From Micromonospora aurantiaca ATCC 27029 (GTDB taxonomy: Bacteria; Actinomycetota; Actinomycetes; Mycobacteriales; Micromonosporaceae), in the NCBI RefSeq assembly GCF_000145235.1, contig NC_014391.1, forward strand, positions 4,410,001 to 4,474,000: a stretch of 64,000 nucleotides of DNA. Reading direction: 5' to 3'. The notes under the pieces were generated by a model, which was not told the DNA's origin, searched no databases, and saw nothing but the letters and a program-made list of their open reading frames with translations. Below are positions 62,358-64,000 of the stretch, piece by piece (the stretch's first letter is position 1; each line of letters begins with the position of its first letter). Made by a program: the position numbers and the translations under genes.

Positions 62358-64000
62358 ACGCTGTACTCCTTCTCTGGGCCGAGGGCCGGGAGCGGCGTGG
62401 TGCGCCGGGATCCGCCCGGGTCACTCCATTCGCCGGTACGGGGGTCGATGACGGTCAGGGACATCCAGCCGCCGTCGATCAGCTGGCGCAGGGCCGGGTT
62501 GCGGCCGAGCACGGTGTCGACGAGGTGGTGCGGGGCGTGGACCACGGCGAGCAGCCGCAGCGGGTCGTGCGCCGGCCGTGTCCCGTCGTCGACGGACTGC
62601 AGCGGCAGCCCGGCACGCAGGTCGCCACCGGATCCGGAGAGGACGCCGAGCGCGTCGCCGAGGACGGTGTGCACGGTCTTGGTGCCGGCACCGAGGCGGT
62701 GCGGATCCACCGTGGAGAAGTAGTACTGGAGGTTGATCCAGGACGCCACGACGAGCGGGCCCGTCATGATCGTCTCCAGCGCGACCGCGTCCGGATCCGC
62801 GGTCCAGTCGTAGGAGTGCAGGAACGTGCGGCAGCCGAGATCGCGCCCGGCGCTCAGCTCGCGCGGCGCGGCGATGAACGCGGCGTTGCCGGCCAGCGCC
62901 CACTCCGGCCGCACCTGGGCCCAGTCCGAGGCGCGGCCGGGCAGGTGGCGGGAGCCCGGCCGGCCGGGCAGCCGGGTGGCCCGTTCCGCGCGCAGACCCG
63001 CTCCCGCCTCGGCGAGCCGGCGCGTCAGGTCGTCGACGTGCGGGCGCAGCCGGACGGGGACGGTGTCGACATCGAACAGGCGCACCTCGTCGGTGACGGT
63101 GTCGTGCTCGCCGGCCAGGACGTGGGTGTCGGCGGGCAGGTGGATCCCCCGGGCGACCAGCGCCTCGCGGATCTCGGGCCGGTTGAGCAGCGCGGCGACC
63201 AGCCGGGCGCTGACCCCGCCCCGGTTGCCGCCGCAGGCGCCGCAGTCGAGCGCGGCCGCGTAGGGGTTGTTGGTGCTGGTGGCCCCGTGCCCGCAGAGCA
63301 GCACCAGCGGGGCGAAGCCGGTCGTCAGCCCGACGGTGCGCAGCGTCGCCTCCGCGTAGTAGACCTGCTCGTCGAGGGTCAGGGCGGCGGCGAGGTCGGC
63401 CACCGTCGGCGCGGTGTCGTCGGCGGGTGGCGCGAACCGGCCCGGCGCCACGGCGCGCACCGCCAGGGCGGCGGTGGCGAGCACGCCGGCGACCTCCACG
63501 AAGGCGAACGCGCCGACCGGGTCGGCCTTGGCCGAGGCGAACGCCCGGCGCCACGCCTGCCGGGCCCGCCGGCGGCGTACCCGCGTGGCGTCGGCGGTCT
63601 CCCCGACGGTGGCCACCGGTCGCATGAGCACCGGGCAGCGGTCCCGGCCCCGGGCGGCATCGGCCGCCACGGTGCGCACGGGTAGGCCGAAGAAGCCGGC
63701 GAAGCCGTAGGTGTCCACCGGCCCGGCCGCCTCCAGGTGCCGGCGCAGGCCCTCGCTGCGCACGTCGATGCAGAACACCGCCTGGGCGAGCGGGGTGACG
63801 CGGGCGGCGCGGCGTGGGCGCGGCCGCGCCCCGTGGTCCAGCCGGTTCCGCAGCCGACGCCGGTATGCGTGCTCCGCGGCGGCGAGCCACACCTCGGCCT
63901 GCCGCGCCGGGGACAGCTCGGCCACCACGTCGCGCACCACCGCCACCGTCTCCTCGGGCAGCAGCGCCAGGGCCGGCGCGTCGACGCCGAGCGCCGCGAC
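62354..64000 (-). CDS. dabA: DabA-like (DUF2309) inorganic carbon transporter subunit, 5' end outside window
   Basis: The frame is open from the right window edge to the stop at 62354; 549 residues of the C-terminal part are visible. Zinc-site motifs of DabA are present: VFCIDVRSE (Cys and Asp) and CGHGATSTNNPYAAALDCGACGG (His and Cys). DabA is a beta-carbonic-anhydrase-like protein that with the membrane protein DabB traps CO2 as bicarbonate. DabB is expected to the right, outside the window. Translationally coupled to the PII-like gene. Confidence 0.92.
   Translation of the reverse strand, partial: VAALGVDAPALALLPEETVAVVRDVVAELSPARQAEVWLAAAEHAYRRRLRNRLDHGARPRPRRAARVTPLAQAVFCIDVRSEGLRRHLEAAGPVDTYGFAGFFGLPVRTVAADAARGRDRCPVLMRPVATVGETADATRVRRRRARQAWRRAFASAKADPVGAFAFVEVAGVLATAALAVRAVAPGRFAPPADDTAPTVADLAAALTLDEQVYYAEATLRTVGLTTGFAPLVLLCGHGATSTNNPYAAALDCGACGGNRGGVSARLVAALLNRPEIREALVARGIHLPADTHVLAGEHDTVTDEVRLFDVDTVPVRLRPHVDDLTRRLAEAGAGLRAERATRLPGRPGSRHLPGRASDWAQVRPEWALAGNAAFIAAPRELSAGRDLGCRTFLHSYDWTADPDAVALETIMTGPLVVASWINLQYYFSTVDPHRLGAGTKTVHTVLGDALGVLSGSGGDLRAGLPLQSVDDGTRPAHDPLRLLAVVHAPHHLVDTVLGRNPALRQLIDGGWMSLTVIDPRTGEWSDPGGSRRTTPLPALGPEKEYSV

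Overview
The window comes from a high-GC actinomycete. Several traits suggest a member of the Micromonosporaceae, though I cannot fix the genus: frequent GTG and TTG starts, ATGA and GTGA translational coupling, a GH64 glucanase with a ricin-type lectin domain, a glucuronoxylan locus, and many TetR-type switches. I see no rRNA, tRNA, insertion sequence or CRISPR array.

Region 1 (1 to about 23,100) is part of a trans-AT polyketide gene cluster. Two large PKS genes run leftward (7013-13030, then 1-6987, which leaves the window). Their modules have no AT domains. A discrete AT fused to a PfaD-type ER-like domain (14869-17076) stands on the opposite strand with an ECH1 (14114) and an unrecognised internally duplicated protein (13229). 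An HMG-CoA-synthase homologue (20347) and an AMP-forming ligase (21612) follow. HMGS, the discrete ECH1 and an ECH2 domain embedded in the second PKS gene together form most of a beta-branching cassette. The donor ACP and the decarboxylating KS are not in view. A Crp/Fnr regulator is coupled to a cation/proton antiporter inside the cluster, and three copies of a GCTCA-N4-TGAGC palindrome sit in its promoters.

Region 2 (23,100-31,400) holds small housekeeping or hypothetical genes: DUF4260, an M23-like peptidase, an FGE-fold protein, an SDR with a divergent XRE regulator, an NmrA-like reductase with a truncated NTF2-like gene, and a TetR gene with paired operators. Region 3 (31,400-41,600) is a glucuronoxylan/aldouronate locus: CE7 esterase, a LplB/YtcP/LplA-type importer without its ATPase, GH39, DUF624, GH67 and a ManD-type dehydratase. 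Region 4 (41,600-46,050) holds two small proteins, an ABC/FtsX-type transporter and a divergent two-component system.

Region 5 (46,000-54,320) is the most striking. A five-gene operon, coupled end to end, encodes an alpha-toroid surface protein with a sortase motif, a membrane-anchored beta-domain protein, EcfT, a double EcfA ATPase and an EcfS. A cobalamin-riboswitch-like element precedes it. Upstream is a second alpha/beta pair, secreted and without anchors, with its own cobalamin-riboswitch-like element. I read this as a B12 capture and uptake system that resembles the two domains of animal intrinsic factor/transcobalamin, split into separate proteins.

Region 6 (54,300-64,000) carries a PhoX/DUF839 protein, a GH64 glucanase under a GAGAGCGCTCTC operator, a small secreted protein, a 27-residue Trp-rich mini-ORF followed by a hairpin, a polysaccharide pyruvyl transferase, an AlkB alkane hydroxylase with a divergent TetR gene, and a PII-like protein coupled to a partial DabA (DUF2309).
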